This document shows, piece by piece, positions 53,213 to 60,879 of a DNA stretch of 64,000 nt. Source of the stretch: Paenibacillus rhizosphaerae (GTDB lineage Bacteria; Bacillota; Bacilli; Paenibacillales; Paenibacillaceae); assembly GCF_014192015.1 (NCBI RefSeq), contig NZ_JACHXJ010000005.1, positions 1-64,000 of the forward strand, given 5' to 3'. Positions within the stretch are counted from its first letter, which is position 1, and each line of letters begins with the position of its first letter. The translations under genes were made by a program, and so were the position numbers. The notes under the pieces are model-generated. The model did not search any database. It was not told where the DNA came from and was given only the letters and a program-made list of their open reading frames with translations.

Positions 53213-54184
53213 ATGACTGAATACTTCATCCGCCGCTTACTGCAATCCATTCTTGTACTCTTTCTGATCTCTTTGGTTGCATTCGGCCTTATTCACGCTG
53301 CGCCAGGCGGTCCAACACAGATGATGATGGCCCCTGGAGTATCACCCGAAACCGCAAAGATCCAAGCCCATAACCTGGGTCTGGATAAGCCGGTTCCTAC
53401 CCAGTATGTTATTTGGTTGACGAACATGCTGAAAGGCGACCTGGGTCACACGTTCAAAAACAATCTGCCGGTTGGTGAGGTTTTGTGGCCAACGGTTGGT
53501 AATACGATCAAACTGATGGCGTTTGCTTGGTTTATCTCGCTATTAATAGCGATCCCTTGGGGAATCTATAACAGTACGAAAGTGTACGGCATATCCGACC
53601 AGACGGCTAACTTCGTCAGTTATATCGGCTTTGCAATGCCTGCGTTCTGGTTCGGCATCATTCTGCAGGAGTTGTTTTCCCTAAAGCTAGACTGGCTCCC
53701 GCTGTCCGACATGTACGACATGGATAAACAAGGGAACTTCGGCAACCTGCTGTATCACTTGATCCTGCCTTGCTCTGTGTTGGTGCTTGGTTTCTTGGCC
53801 TCATATTCCAAATACGCCCGTTCCAGTATGCTTGAAGTGCTGGAGCAGGACTACATCCGTACGGCCCGTGCGAAGGGCGTGCCTGAACGCAAGGTCATTT
53901 TCCGGCATGCGCTGCGTAATGCTTTGATTCCGATCATTACGATCATCGGCCTCGATCTGCCGATTCTGGTCGGCGGTGCGACACTGACGGAAAGCGTATT
54001 TAACTGGCCGGGCATGGGACGCTTGTTCGTCGAAATGGCTCGTTCGCGCGAGTATTCGGTGCTGATGGCGATTACGCTCATAACGGCTGTGGTCGTCGTT
54101 GCCGGCAACTTTATCGCCGATATTCTGTACAAGATCGTTGACCCACGCGTGAAACTTGGAAGTAAAGGAGGAAAATCGGCATGA
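53213..54184 (+). CDS. Peptide ABC transporter permease (DppB/OppB type)
   Basis: This 323-residue permease starts MTEYFIRRLLQSILVLFLIS and has about six spans. The conserved loop YIRTARAKGVPERKVIFRHA (about 219-238) contacts the ATPases. The ATG at 53213 has AGGAGG 7 bases upstream. It overlaps the next permease gene by 4 bases. Confidence 0.95.
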   Translation: MTEYFIRRLLQSILVLFLISLVAFGLIHAAPGGPTQMMMAPGVSPETAKIQAHNLGLDKPVPTQYVIWLTNMLKGDLGHTFKNNLPVGEVLWPTVGNTIKLMAFAWFISLLIAIPWGIYNSTKVYGISDQTANFVSYIGFAMPAFWFGIILQELFSLKLDWLPLSDMYDMDKQGNFGNLLYHLILPCSVLVLGFLASYSKYARSSMLEVLEQDYIRTARAKGVPERKVIFRHALRNALIPIITIIGLDLPILVGGATLTESVFNWPGMGRLFVEMARSREYSVLMAITLITAVVVVAGNFIADILYKIVDPRVKLGSKGGKSA

Positions 54185-55173
54185 GTGACATGAACATCGA
54201 GACAGCTCCCAATGTTCAGGCATCTGAGCATACGGAACCGGCAAACGCGCCACTCCCTCCTTCCAGGAAGCCTCCGGGCCCGTGGATGACGGTCGTGAAA
54301 AAGTTTTTACGTAACCCTTATGCCGTAACGGGACTTATCGTACTGCTCTTTTTTGTTGTGATATCCGTACTGGCAAACGTTATTACGCCATACGATCCGG
54401 CTAAGATCGATCTGATGAACGCCAACCTGAAGCCCGGCAGTGGCGATCACCTACTGGGTACAGACGAACTGGGTCGCGATATTTTTTCGAGATTGCTGCA
54501 CAGCGGTCAGATTTCCCTTCTGGTTGGATTTTCCGTCGCAGCGATTTCCGTCATCATCGGGACATTGGTCGGCGCGATTTCCGGCTTCTTCGGCGGCTGG
54601 ATCGATACGATCTTCATGCGTCTGATTGACGTCATGAACTCGATTCCGACGTTGTTCCTGAACATTTTGGTTATGGCGATTTTCGGAACGAAAATTCAAT
54701 ATATGATTATGATTTTGGCTTTTACAAGCTGGATGGGCGTAGCCCGTCTCGTTCGCGGTACGTACCTGCAGCTTCGTGAAATGCAGTACGTGGAAGCCGC
54801 CCGTGCCATCGGTGTTTCCAAGTCAGGTATTATTTTCAGGCATTTGCTTCGTAACGCAAGTTTTCCGATTATCGTTAACGCTACCCTGATGGTAGGGGGC
54901 GCGATTCTTTCCGAGTCCGGATTATCCTACCTGGGTCTGGGTATCCAGGCACCGGCCACAAGCTGGGGACTTATGCTGAGCAACTCGCAGGAATTTATGC
55001 TGATTGATCCGTTGCAGGCCATTTATCCAGGGGTTTGTATCCTGGCGGTTGTGCTTGCCGTCAACTTCATTGGCGACGGTATCCGTGATGCGATGGACCC
55101 TAGACAGAAGAAGAAGATTTCCCGGAGGAGGCTGGACAAATGGCGGAAAAACTACTCGAAATCCGGAATCTAA
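54181..55173 (+). CDS. Peptide ABC transporter permease (DppC/OppC type)
   Basis: This 330-residue permease has a 40-residue cytoplasmic N-terminus rich in Pro, then LGTDELGRDIFSRLLHSGQI (about 93-112) and the loop YVEAARAIGVSKSGIIFRHL (about 202-221), both typical of OppC/DppC. It pairs with the preceding permease. The end of the gene overlaps the first ATPase gene by 34 bases, an unusually long overlap. Confidence 0.95.
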   Translation: MSDMNIETAPNVQASEHTEPANAPLPPSRKPPGPWMTVVKKFLRNPYAVTGLIVLLFFVVISVLANVITPYDPAKIDLMNANLKPGSGDHLLGTDELGRDIFSRLLHSGQISLLVGFSVAAISVIIGTLVGAISGFFGGWIDTIFMRLIDVMNSIPTLFLNILVMAIFGTKIQYMIMILAFTSWMGVARLVRGTYLQLREMQYVEAARAIGVSKSGIIFRHLLRNASFPIIVNATLMVGGAILSESGLSYLGLGIQAPATSWGLMLSNSQEFMLIDPLQAIYPGVCILAVVLAVNFIGDGIRDAMDPRQKKKISRRRLDKWRKNYSKSGI

Positions 55174-56168
55174 CCACGGCATTCATGACGGAGAATGGTT
55201 TCGTCAAGGCGACGGACCGGATCTCACTCAATATCGAAAAAGGACAGACGCTCTGCCTCGTCGGCGAGTCCGGCAGCGGCAAAAGTGTTACCTCTTTATC
55301 CATCATGCGTCTGATAGATTATGCAGGGGGCAGTATACTGGAAGGTAACATCCGGTTTAATGGCGACGACCTTGCAACTAAAGAGCAGGACCAGATGAAA
55401 TCGATCCGCGGCAACAAGATCGCGATGATTTTTCAGGATCCGATGTCTGCGCTTAACCCCGTCTTTACCGTGGGCGAGCAGATCGCGGAGAGCCTGCGTC
55501 TGCATCAGAACAAGAGCCACAGCGAAGCCTGGAAAGAAGCGATCGAATTGCTTCGTCTGGTAGGTATACCGGCTCCGGAAATGCGAGCCAAGCAGTACCC
55601 GCACGAGCTGTCGGGCGGTATGTGTCAGCGCGTCGTCATCGCGGTGGCACTGGCCTGCAAGCCCGAGCTCTTGATCGCGGACGAACCGACGACCGCATTG
55701 GACGTGACGGTACAGGCACAGATTCTGGACCTGCTTATGAAACTGAAAGAAGAACTCGGCATGGCGATTCTGCTGATCACGCACGATATGGGCGTGGCCG
55801 CCGAGGTGGCTGACCACATTGCCGTTATGTATGCGGGCTCGATCGTCGAACAGGGAACGGTGGAAGAGATCTTCTCGAATCCTTCGCACCCATACACGGT
55901 TGGTCTGCTGCAGTCCATTCCGGGATTTGAAGGCAAACGCGGCAACGAATTGTACACGATCAAGGGCACCATTCCGGGCCTGGGCAATCTGCCGAAAGGA
56001 TGCCGCTTCAACCCGCGCTGCCCGCATGTCATGGATAAGTGCCGTCAGGTGGAGCCGGGTGATATTCAGATCGGCGAAGAACACAGCACGAAGTGCTGGC
56101 TGTATGAAGGTAAGGACCTGAACGGAGTTTCGGTAAGCGGTGGAATAGGGGGAAACGCCAATGGCTAA
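55140..56168 (+). CDS. Peptide ABC transporter ATPase (DppD/OppD type)
   Basis: This 342-residue ATPase has Walker A GESGSGKSV (about 39-47), signature LSGGMCQR (about 158-165, Cys where Arg or Ser is usual), Walker B LLIADEPT and switch His in LITHDMGV. The C-terminal Cys-containing extension (GCRFNPRCPHVMDKC) is the family's iron-sulfur or metal motif. AGGAGG lies before the ATG inside the permease gene. Confidence 0.94.
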   Translation: MAEKLLEIRNLTTAFMTENGFVKATDRISLNIEKGQTLCLVGESGSGKSVTSLSIMRLIDYAGGSILEGNIRFNGDDLATKEQDQMKSIRGNKIAMIFQDPMSALNPVFTVGEQIAESLRLHQNKSHSEAWKEAIELLRLVGIPAPEMRAKQYPHELSGGMCQRVVIAVALACKPELLIADEPTTALDVTVQAQILDLLMKLKEELGMAILLITHDMGVAAEVADHIAVMYAGSIVEQGTVEEIFSNPSHPYTVGLLQSIPGFEGKRGNELYTIKGTIPGLGNLPKGCRFNPRCPHVMDKCRQVEPGDIQIGEEHSTKCWLYEGKDLNGVSVSGGIGGNANG

Positions 56169-57165
56169 GAACTTGATCGAAGTAGAGCACGTGAAGAAGT
56201 ATTTCCCTATTCATAAAGGACTGCTTAACCGGGTTGTGGGCAACGTCAAAGCGGTCGACGACGTATCCATCACCATCCGCGAAGGTGAAACCTTCGGACT
56301 CGTGGGTGAGTCCGGATGCGGCAAGTCGACGCTGGGCCGGGTCATTCTCCGGCTGCAGAGCGCGACTTCCGGAGCTGTTAAATTTAACGGACGCGATATT
56401 CATTCCATGAGCTCCAAGGAATTGAACAAAATGCGCGAGGAAATGCAAATTATTTTCCAGGATCCGTTTGGTTCCCTAAACCCTCGCTTCCTGGTCAAAG
56501 ATATTATCGGCGAACCGCTGAAGGTCCATACGAAGATGTCTTCGTCGCAGATCGAAAAACGCGTCATCGAGCTGATGGAGCTGGTCGGTTTGGACGCATC
56601 TCGTCGGAATCGTTACCCGCATGAATTTTCCGGCGGTCAGCGGCAGCGGATCGGGATCGCCCGTGCCATTGCGCTGAATCCGAAATTCATCGTGGCCGAC
56701 GAGGCGGTATCCGCGCTTGACGTGTCGGTCCAATCCCAGGTCATCAATCTCCTGATGAAGCTTCAGCGCGAAATGGGCCTGACGTTCCTGTTCATCGCCC
56801 ACGGCCTGAACGTCGTCCGGCACATCTCCGACCGTGTCGGCGTCATGTACCTCGGTAAAATGGTTGAGGTAGGCGAAACGGAAACACTGTACGCCAACCC
56901 GCTGCATCCATACACCGCGGCGCTCCTGTCCGCGATTCCGAAGCCGACGCCAACGAAGAAGCGCAACCGGATCGTCCTTCAGGGCGACGTGCCGTCTCCG
57001 GCCAATCCGCCGTCCGGCTGCCGTTTCCACCCTCGCTGCCCGTTCGCTCAGGAGAAATGCAGCCAAGTGGAGCCAGCCCTGACGGAAGTGCTTCCTGGGC
57101 GCCAGGTGGCCTGCCACTTCCCGATCGGCATGGAAGGCGGTTCAGACCTGAACAGTCTGAAGTAA
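56161..57165 (+). CDS. Peptide ABC transporter ATPase (DppF/OppF type)
   Basis: This 334-residue ATPase is the partner of the preceding one. Walker A is GESGCGKST (about 49-57), signature FSGGQRQR, Walker B FIVADEAVSALD. The switch region reads FIAHGLNVV, with Gly after His where Asp is usual, and Ala replaces Pro after DE. The C-terminal CRFHPRCPFAQEKC motif is intact. It overlaps the previous gene by 8 bases and ends the operon. Confidence 0.94.
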   Translation: MAKNLIEVEHVKKYFPIHKGLLNRVVGNVKAVDDVSITIREGETFGLVGESGCGKSTLGRVILRLQSATSGAVKFNGRDIHSMSSKELNKMREEMQIIFQDPFGSLNPRFLVKDIIGEPLKVHTKMSSSQIEKRVIELMELVGLDASRRNRYPHEFSGGQRQRIGIARAIALNPKFIVADEAVSALDVSVQSQVINLLMKLQREMGLTFLFIAHGLNVVRHISDRVGVMYLGKMVEVGETETLYANPLHPYTAALLSAIPKPTPTKKRNRIVLQGDVPSPANPPSGCRFHPRCPFAQEKCSQVEPALTEVLPGRQVACHFPIGMEGGSDLNSLK

Positions 57166-57237
57166 TATTCTATTCGATCATTAGAGTTATATGCTTCGTA
57201 TACAGGAAGGATTGGGGTCCTTCTGAGCGTTCCATAT

Positions 57238-57281
57238 ACAGCCCTGCCTGCGGCTTTGTGCCGAGGCGGGGCTGTTTTTTT
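57238..57281 (+). terminator. Oligopeptide operon terminator
   Basis: ACAGCCCTGCCT and GGCGGGGCTGT form a long stem with an inner CGGC/GCCG pairing, followed by seven T residues. The rest of the gap to 57529 shows no gene. Confidence 0.88.
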
Positions 57282-57529
57282 GGGGGATGGAAACGACATC
57301 GAATATCCTCATTCCGGTAATGCTGTTACCTTTTTAAGGTTTTCTTTTGTTTCGTTTGCGTTTACAATGTAAATGTCGTTTGGCTGTGACTTTATACCCA
57401 AACGGCAGCGGGCAAGCTTGTGCGTCAAGCCTTCGCCCCTCGTGTATATATAGAAGGGAGGGATGGAAGTACAGGCGCGACCTGGCTATAATTCATTTTT
57501 TATTCTAAATTTAAAGAAGGAATCCCTTA

Positions 57530-58549
57530 ATGAAAAAGAGAACAAAAACATATATAACGTTAACTGTGATTTTGCTGCTTCTGGCCGGAGGGGCTTATCT
57601 CTTCCGCAAGCAGCTCGCAGTCATGGCCTTTGACCTGTTCCTGTCCAAGCAAGTGGAAAGCTCGCTGCAGAAATCGTATCAGCCTTTGACGTCCCAGGAC
57701 AACGTGCCGAGCAAGCCGGTAGAGAAGATTGCATACCAAAGCAAGCCGTTCTCGGTGCTGCTGCTCGGATCTGACCAGCGTGACAACGAACCGTCGCGTT
57801 CGGATACGATCATTTATTCGGTCGTGCGTCCAAAGGATTCCAAAGTGCTGCTCATTTCGATTCCGCGGGACACGTATACGGAGATTGTCGGCAAAGGCAA
57901 AAAAGATAAAATTACCCATGCGTATGCCTTTGGAGGTCAGCAGATGTCCAAGGATACCGTCGAGGCGTTTCTGGACCACGATATCAATTATTATGCCACC
58001 ATCAATTTTAAAGGTCTGAAGGACGCGGTAGACGCGCTGGGCGGCGTGGAGCTGCCAATCGGCAAGGATATTGTCAACAAGGGCAAGGATCACGAGAAAT
58101 TTACGGTCAAAGCCAATAAGCCCATTTACAGCGGGGAAGAAGCGCTCAACTATGTGCGTTACCGGGAGGACAGCGATTTTAACCGGACAAAGCGCCAGCA
58201 GGTCTTTTTGGATGCGGTGGCCAACCGGATGCTGAACCTGAACCAAATTTCCAAAATTCCGGAGCTGCTCGAAATTATGGGTGACAATTTCAAAACCGAT
58301 ATGCAGCCCAATTTCATTATCAATTTAGCGAAACAAGTGCTGGCCGGTGATAAGGCTGAGATGACCGCCTATACCATCATGGGTGAGGGCATGAAGATTG
58401 ACGGCGTTTATTATGATGAGCCGAACAAGAAGGACGTGCAGAACGCCACGAAGCTGATCGACAGCTGGGAGAATCCGGATACCCCTTCGGATCAGCTGTT
58501 GACGCCGGACATGTTGGATAAGAAGGAAGAGACGACTGCTGTAAAATAA
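57530..58549 (+). CDS. LytR-CpsA-Psr (LCP) family cell-wall polymer ligase
   Basis: This 339-residue membrane-anchored enzyme has a single span (about 7-25) and an extracellular LCP domain. LCP proteins transfer teichoic acids or other polymers from lipid carriers to peptidoglycan. Family motifs are LLLGSDQRDNEPSRSDTI (about 76-93) and ISIPRDTYTEI with the conserved Arg and Asp; VRYREDSDFNRTKRQQ supplies further Arg residues. The acidic C-terminal tail is short. Confidence 0.92.
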   Translation: MKKRTKTYITLTVILLLLAGGAYLFRKQLAVMAFDLFLSKQVESSLQKSYQPLTSQDNVPSKPVEKIAYQSKPFSVLLLGSDQRDNEPSRSDTIIYSVVRPKDSKVLLISIPRDTYTEIVGKGKKDKITHAYAFGGQQMSKDTVEAFLDHDINYYATINFKGLKDAVDALGGVELPIGKDIVNKGKDHEKFTVKANKPIYSGEEALNYVRYREDSDFNRTKRQQVFLDAVANRMLNLNQISKIPELLEIMGDNFKTDMQPNFIINLAKQVLAGDKAEMTAYTIMGEGMKIDGVYYDEPNKKDVQNATKLIDSWENPDTPSDQLLTPDMLDKKEETTAVK

Positions 58550-58563
58550 GAGTAGCCAGACCC

Positions 58564-58613
58564 GCATTTAGCAGAAGTTTTTCTTGCGATATAAGGATGC
58601 CGGATCTCCGAAG
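58564..58613 (+). terminator. Stem-loop after the LCP gene, with repeat-like segment
   Basis: GATATAAGGA and TCCTTATATC are complementary and are followed by AAAAAAGCG rather than T residues, so it is a weak terminator on this strand. The preceding GCATTTAGCAGAAGTTTT resembles the segment at 13083-13102. Confidence 0.4.
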
Positions 58614-58835
58614 ATTAAGCTTCCTTATATCAAAAAAGCGTGCCTATTGGCTCGCATATAGAGAAAAATAAACCGCAACAAGCAAGAGTGTGCATATGCG
58701 GGATCAGAAATGCGGGGCATGATCGGCAGCCACAGGTTCGGCTGCTGATTTTGTGTCCCTGCTGAGACAATGGGCGGTTTGAAACGTATGGAGTTAGGGG
58801 AACCTTGAAAAAGGGTAAGAGGAGGATCAATTTTC

Positions 58836-59288
58836 ATGAATATAGCGTTTTTTCTGCTCCCTAAACAGGAAGTGGTCAGTGTTACCATGGACTCCACGTT
58901 GCGGCAAACGCTGGAACGGATGGAGTATCACAGGTACACGGCCGTACCGATCGTCGGGAAGAACGGGGAATATGCAGGAACGGTCACGGAAGGCGATCTG
59001 CTCTGGTATATGAAGAATTCCGGCGGAAAGGTGACGTTCGAGAACACGTCCAAATTTCTGCTGAAGGAAGTTCCGCTCAAAGTGCATAATAAGCCGGTGT
59101 CCATCGACGCCAATATGGAAGATCTGATTAATTTGGCGAAAGTGCAGAACTTCGTGCCAGTGGTGGATGATATGAACCGGTTTATCGGCATCGTGCGCAG
59201 AAGCCAGATTATCGAATATTGTGAGAAGTTCGTCTCCAGAGAATCCAAAGCTTCGGAGGAGACCAAGGCATCCATTGAGACCCGCTAA
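58836..59288 (+). CDS. CBS-domain protein
   Basis: This 150-residue protein consists of two CBS domains (about 15-65 and 85-135), which bind adenine nucleotides. It has the same general build as B. subtilis DarB (YkuL), which binds cyclic di-AMP, but the sequence is distant. AGGAGG lies 10 bases before the ATG. It stands alone, with a strong terminator after it, 1.6 kb before the gdpP gene for cyclic di-AMP breakdown. Its ligand is not known. Confidence 0.85.
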   Translation: MNIAFFLLPKQEVVSVTMDSTLRQTLERMEYHRYTAVPIVGKNGEYAGTVTEGDLLWYMKNSGGKVTFENTSKFLLKEVPLKVHNKPVSIDANMEDLINLAKVQNFVPVVDDMNRFIGIVRRSQIIEYCEKFVSRESKASEETKASIETR

Positions 59289-59334
59289 TCCGCTGGTTTG
59301 GGGAAGCCGGGCAAGATTTTGAATAGGCAATGGC

Positions 59335-59380
59335 AAAAGACCTGCTTGGATTGGGATGTACGGGATGGCAGGTCTTTTTT
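59335..59380 (+). terminator. Terminator of the CBS gene
   Basis: AAAAGACCTGC and GCAGGTCTTTT are perfectly complementary arms with a 22-base loop, ending in six T residues. Confidence 0.85.
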
Positions 59381-59484
59381 GCCTTATCATTTATTCTTTT
59401 ACCCTTTCGTAGGCAGGAGCATAGGCAGAGGTGAATAACGCCACTTTGCCGGATGTTTGCCGCCGTTTTATGCCAGGGGGGCTT

Positions 59485-59514
59485 TTCGTGAGAGGCCATT
59501 ATTTATGCTATAAT
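59485..59514 (+). promoter_or_regulatory. Promoter of the MazG-like / yybS / gdpP / rplI series
   Basis: A perfect TATAAT (59509-59514) has the extended TGC just upstream and a weak TTCGTG at 18 bases. The leader of about 120 bases contains the hairpin CCCCAC-ATC-GTGGGG (59602-59616). Confidence 0.55.
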
Positions 59515-59643
59515 GGAGAATAAAGCTTTTTCATCAAAAAAAGGCGTATTTGCCGATATCGGACTGCCGAAGAGTAACTGAATAGGCATCGGAGGATAAA
59601 GCCCCACATCGTGGGGTTATTTAAGGGAGTGTGACCTAGAGGC

Positions 59644-59946
59644 ATGCCAAAGGATTTGGATGTAGCCAAACGCGCTAAAGTCATTGAATGGCTGAAAACC
59701 GAAGTCGTAGACCACGTATCCCGTCTTTTCAAAGCCTTGTGGGAAGGCAGCACCACCCGGGTGGGTGACAGTCTCGCCAGCTTGATCATGAGCTCTTACA
59801 TACTGGCCCGCAGGCTCGGCATGTCCTACAAGGACATGGATAATCTGCTGCTCGACAAATTGAAGAAGCATAAACAGGAAGGTCACCAGCTTGAAGATTG
59901 GTACCAGGATATTTCCGCGCTGGAAGAACATATGCGTAAGAGGTGA
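59644..59946 (+). CDS. MazG-like family protein
   Basis: This 100-residue protein is all-helical in character and is of the MazG-like type often found before yybS-gdpP in this group. MazG enzymes hydrolyse nucleoside triphosphates using a cluster of acidic residues (ExxE and ExxD). I do not see a full set here, so activity is doubtful. It overlaps the following gene's upstream GTG and is 5 bases from the preferred TTG. Confidence 0.7.
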   Translation: MPKDLDVAKRAKVIEWLKTEVVDHVSRLFKALWEGSTTRVGDSLASLIMSSYILARRLGMSYKDMDNLLLDKLKKHKQEGHQLEDWYQDISALEEHMRKR

Positions 59947-59951
59947 ACACA

Positions 59952-60869
59952 TTGAAAATGCGCTGGACGTCGGTAGTCTGGAGTGTCGTCTATTTGCTCC
60001 TGCTGCTATCTTTACTATCTCCCTTCTCGATTGTGACCGTCTTTTTTCTCATCCTGCCGGCCGCAATTCTATTCACAACACTTAACGTCAAATCGTTCAT
60101 ACTGCATGTGCTCCCGGTTTGGCTGATTGCCTACCTTGTACATCCGGTGTATTTGCTGCTCGCCGTTTATTTTTTGATTCCTGCCCTGATTATGGGGCGG
60201 GCCTACAAGAGAAGGGTACCGGCTATACGCATATTGATGCTGGGTGCAGGTACCATTCTGGCGGAACTGCTGCTCCTGCTGTTGGTCGGAACGGCGTTCT
60301 TCCACTTTGATCTGTCCAGCTATGTCCATGACATTGTCAAAATGACGATGTCTCCGCTGCGTGATGTGGGCGGAAGCAACCCGCTGATTTCGGATATGAC
60401 CTGGTCCCCTGAGGAGATGCAGATGGTAAGCGACGCCACGGTGCAAATGATTCCTTTTGCCATGATTGTCAGTTCCTTTATGATGGCGGTGATCACGCAC
60501 GCGCTTGCTCGTCCGATTATGGATAGCATGGGCTTCTCTGTTCCAAGGCTGAAGCCGGCCCGAGAGTGGATGCTGCCGAGATCCCTGATCTGGTATTATC
60601 TGATTGGTGTCATTATTGAAATTTTCGCAAGCGGATCAAAGAACAGCTTTCTCGATATGATTGCCGCGAACTTGCTGCCGCTTCTGCATATTTGCTTTAT
60701 GATTCAAGCGTTTGGCTTCTTCTTCTTTTTGGGGCATAAGCGGAAATGGCATCCCGTCATCCCGCTGCTGTTCGCGATTCCCATTCTACTATTCCCGCCG
60801 ATGCGGATTATCGGCATTCTGGATCTTGCATTTCCGCTTCGTCAATTTATGACCAAATCAAAACGTTAG
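59952..60869 (+). CDS. DUF2232 (YybS) family membrane protein
   Basis: This integral membrane protein of about 305 residues has at least seven hydrophobic spans and no soluble domain. Its YybS relatives lie next to gdpP in Bacillales; function is unknown. The TTG at 59952 (MKMRWTSVV) is preferred because AGAGGTG lies 7 bases upstream; GTG 59943 and ATG 59958 are alternatives. It is followed by gdpP after 10 bases. Confidence 0.85.
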   Translation: MKMRWTSVVWSVVYLLLLLSLLSPFSIVTVFFLILPAAILFTTLNVKSFILHVLPVWLIAYLVHPVYLLLAVYFLIPALIMGRAYKRRVPAIRILMLGAGTILAELLLLLLVGTAFFHFDLSSYVHDIVKMTMSPLRDVGGSNPLISDMTWSPEEMQMVSDATVQMIPFAMIVSSFMMAVITHALARPIMDSMGFSVPRLKPAREWMLPRSLIWYYLIGVIIEIFASGSKNSFLDMIAANLLPLLHICFMIQAFGFFFFLGHKRKWHPVIPLLFAIPILLFPPMRIIGILDLAFPLRQFMTKSKR

Positions 60870-60879
60870 GGTGGGTGTC

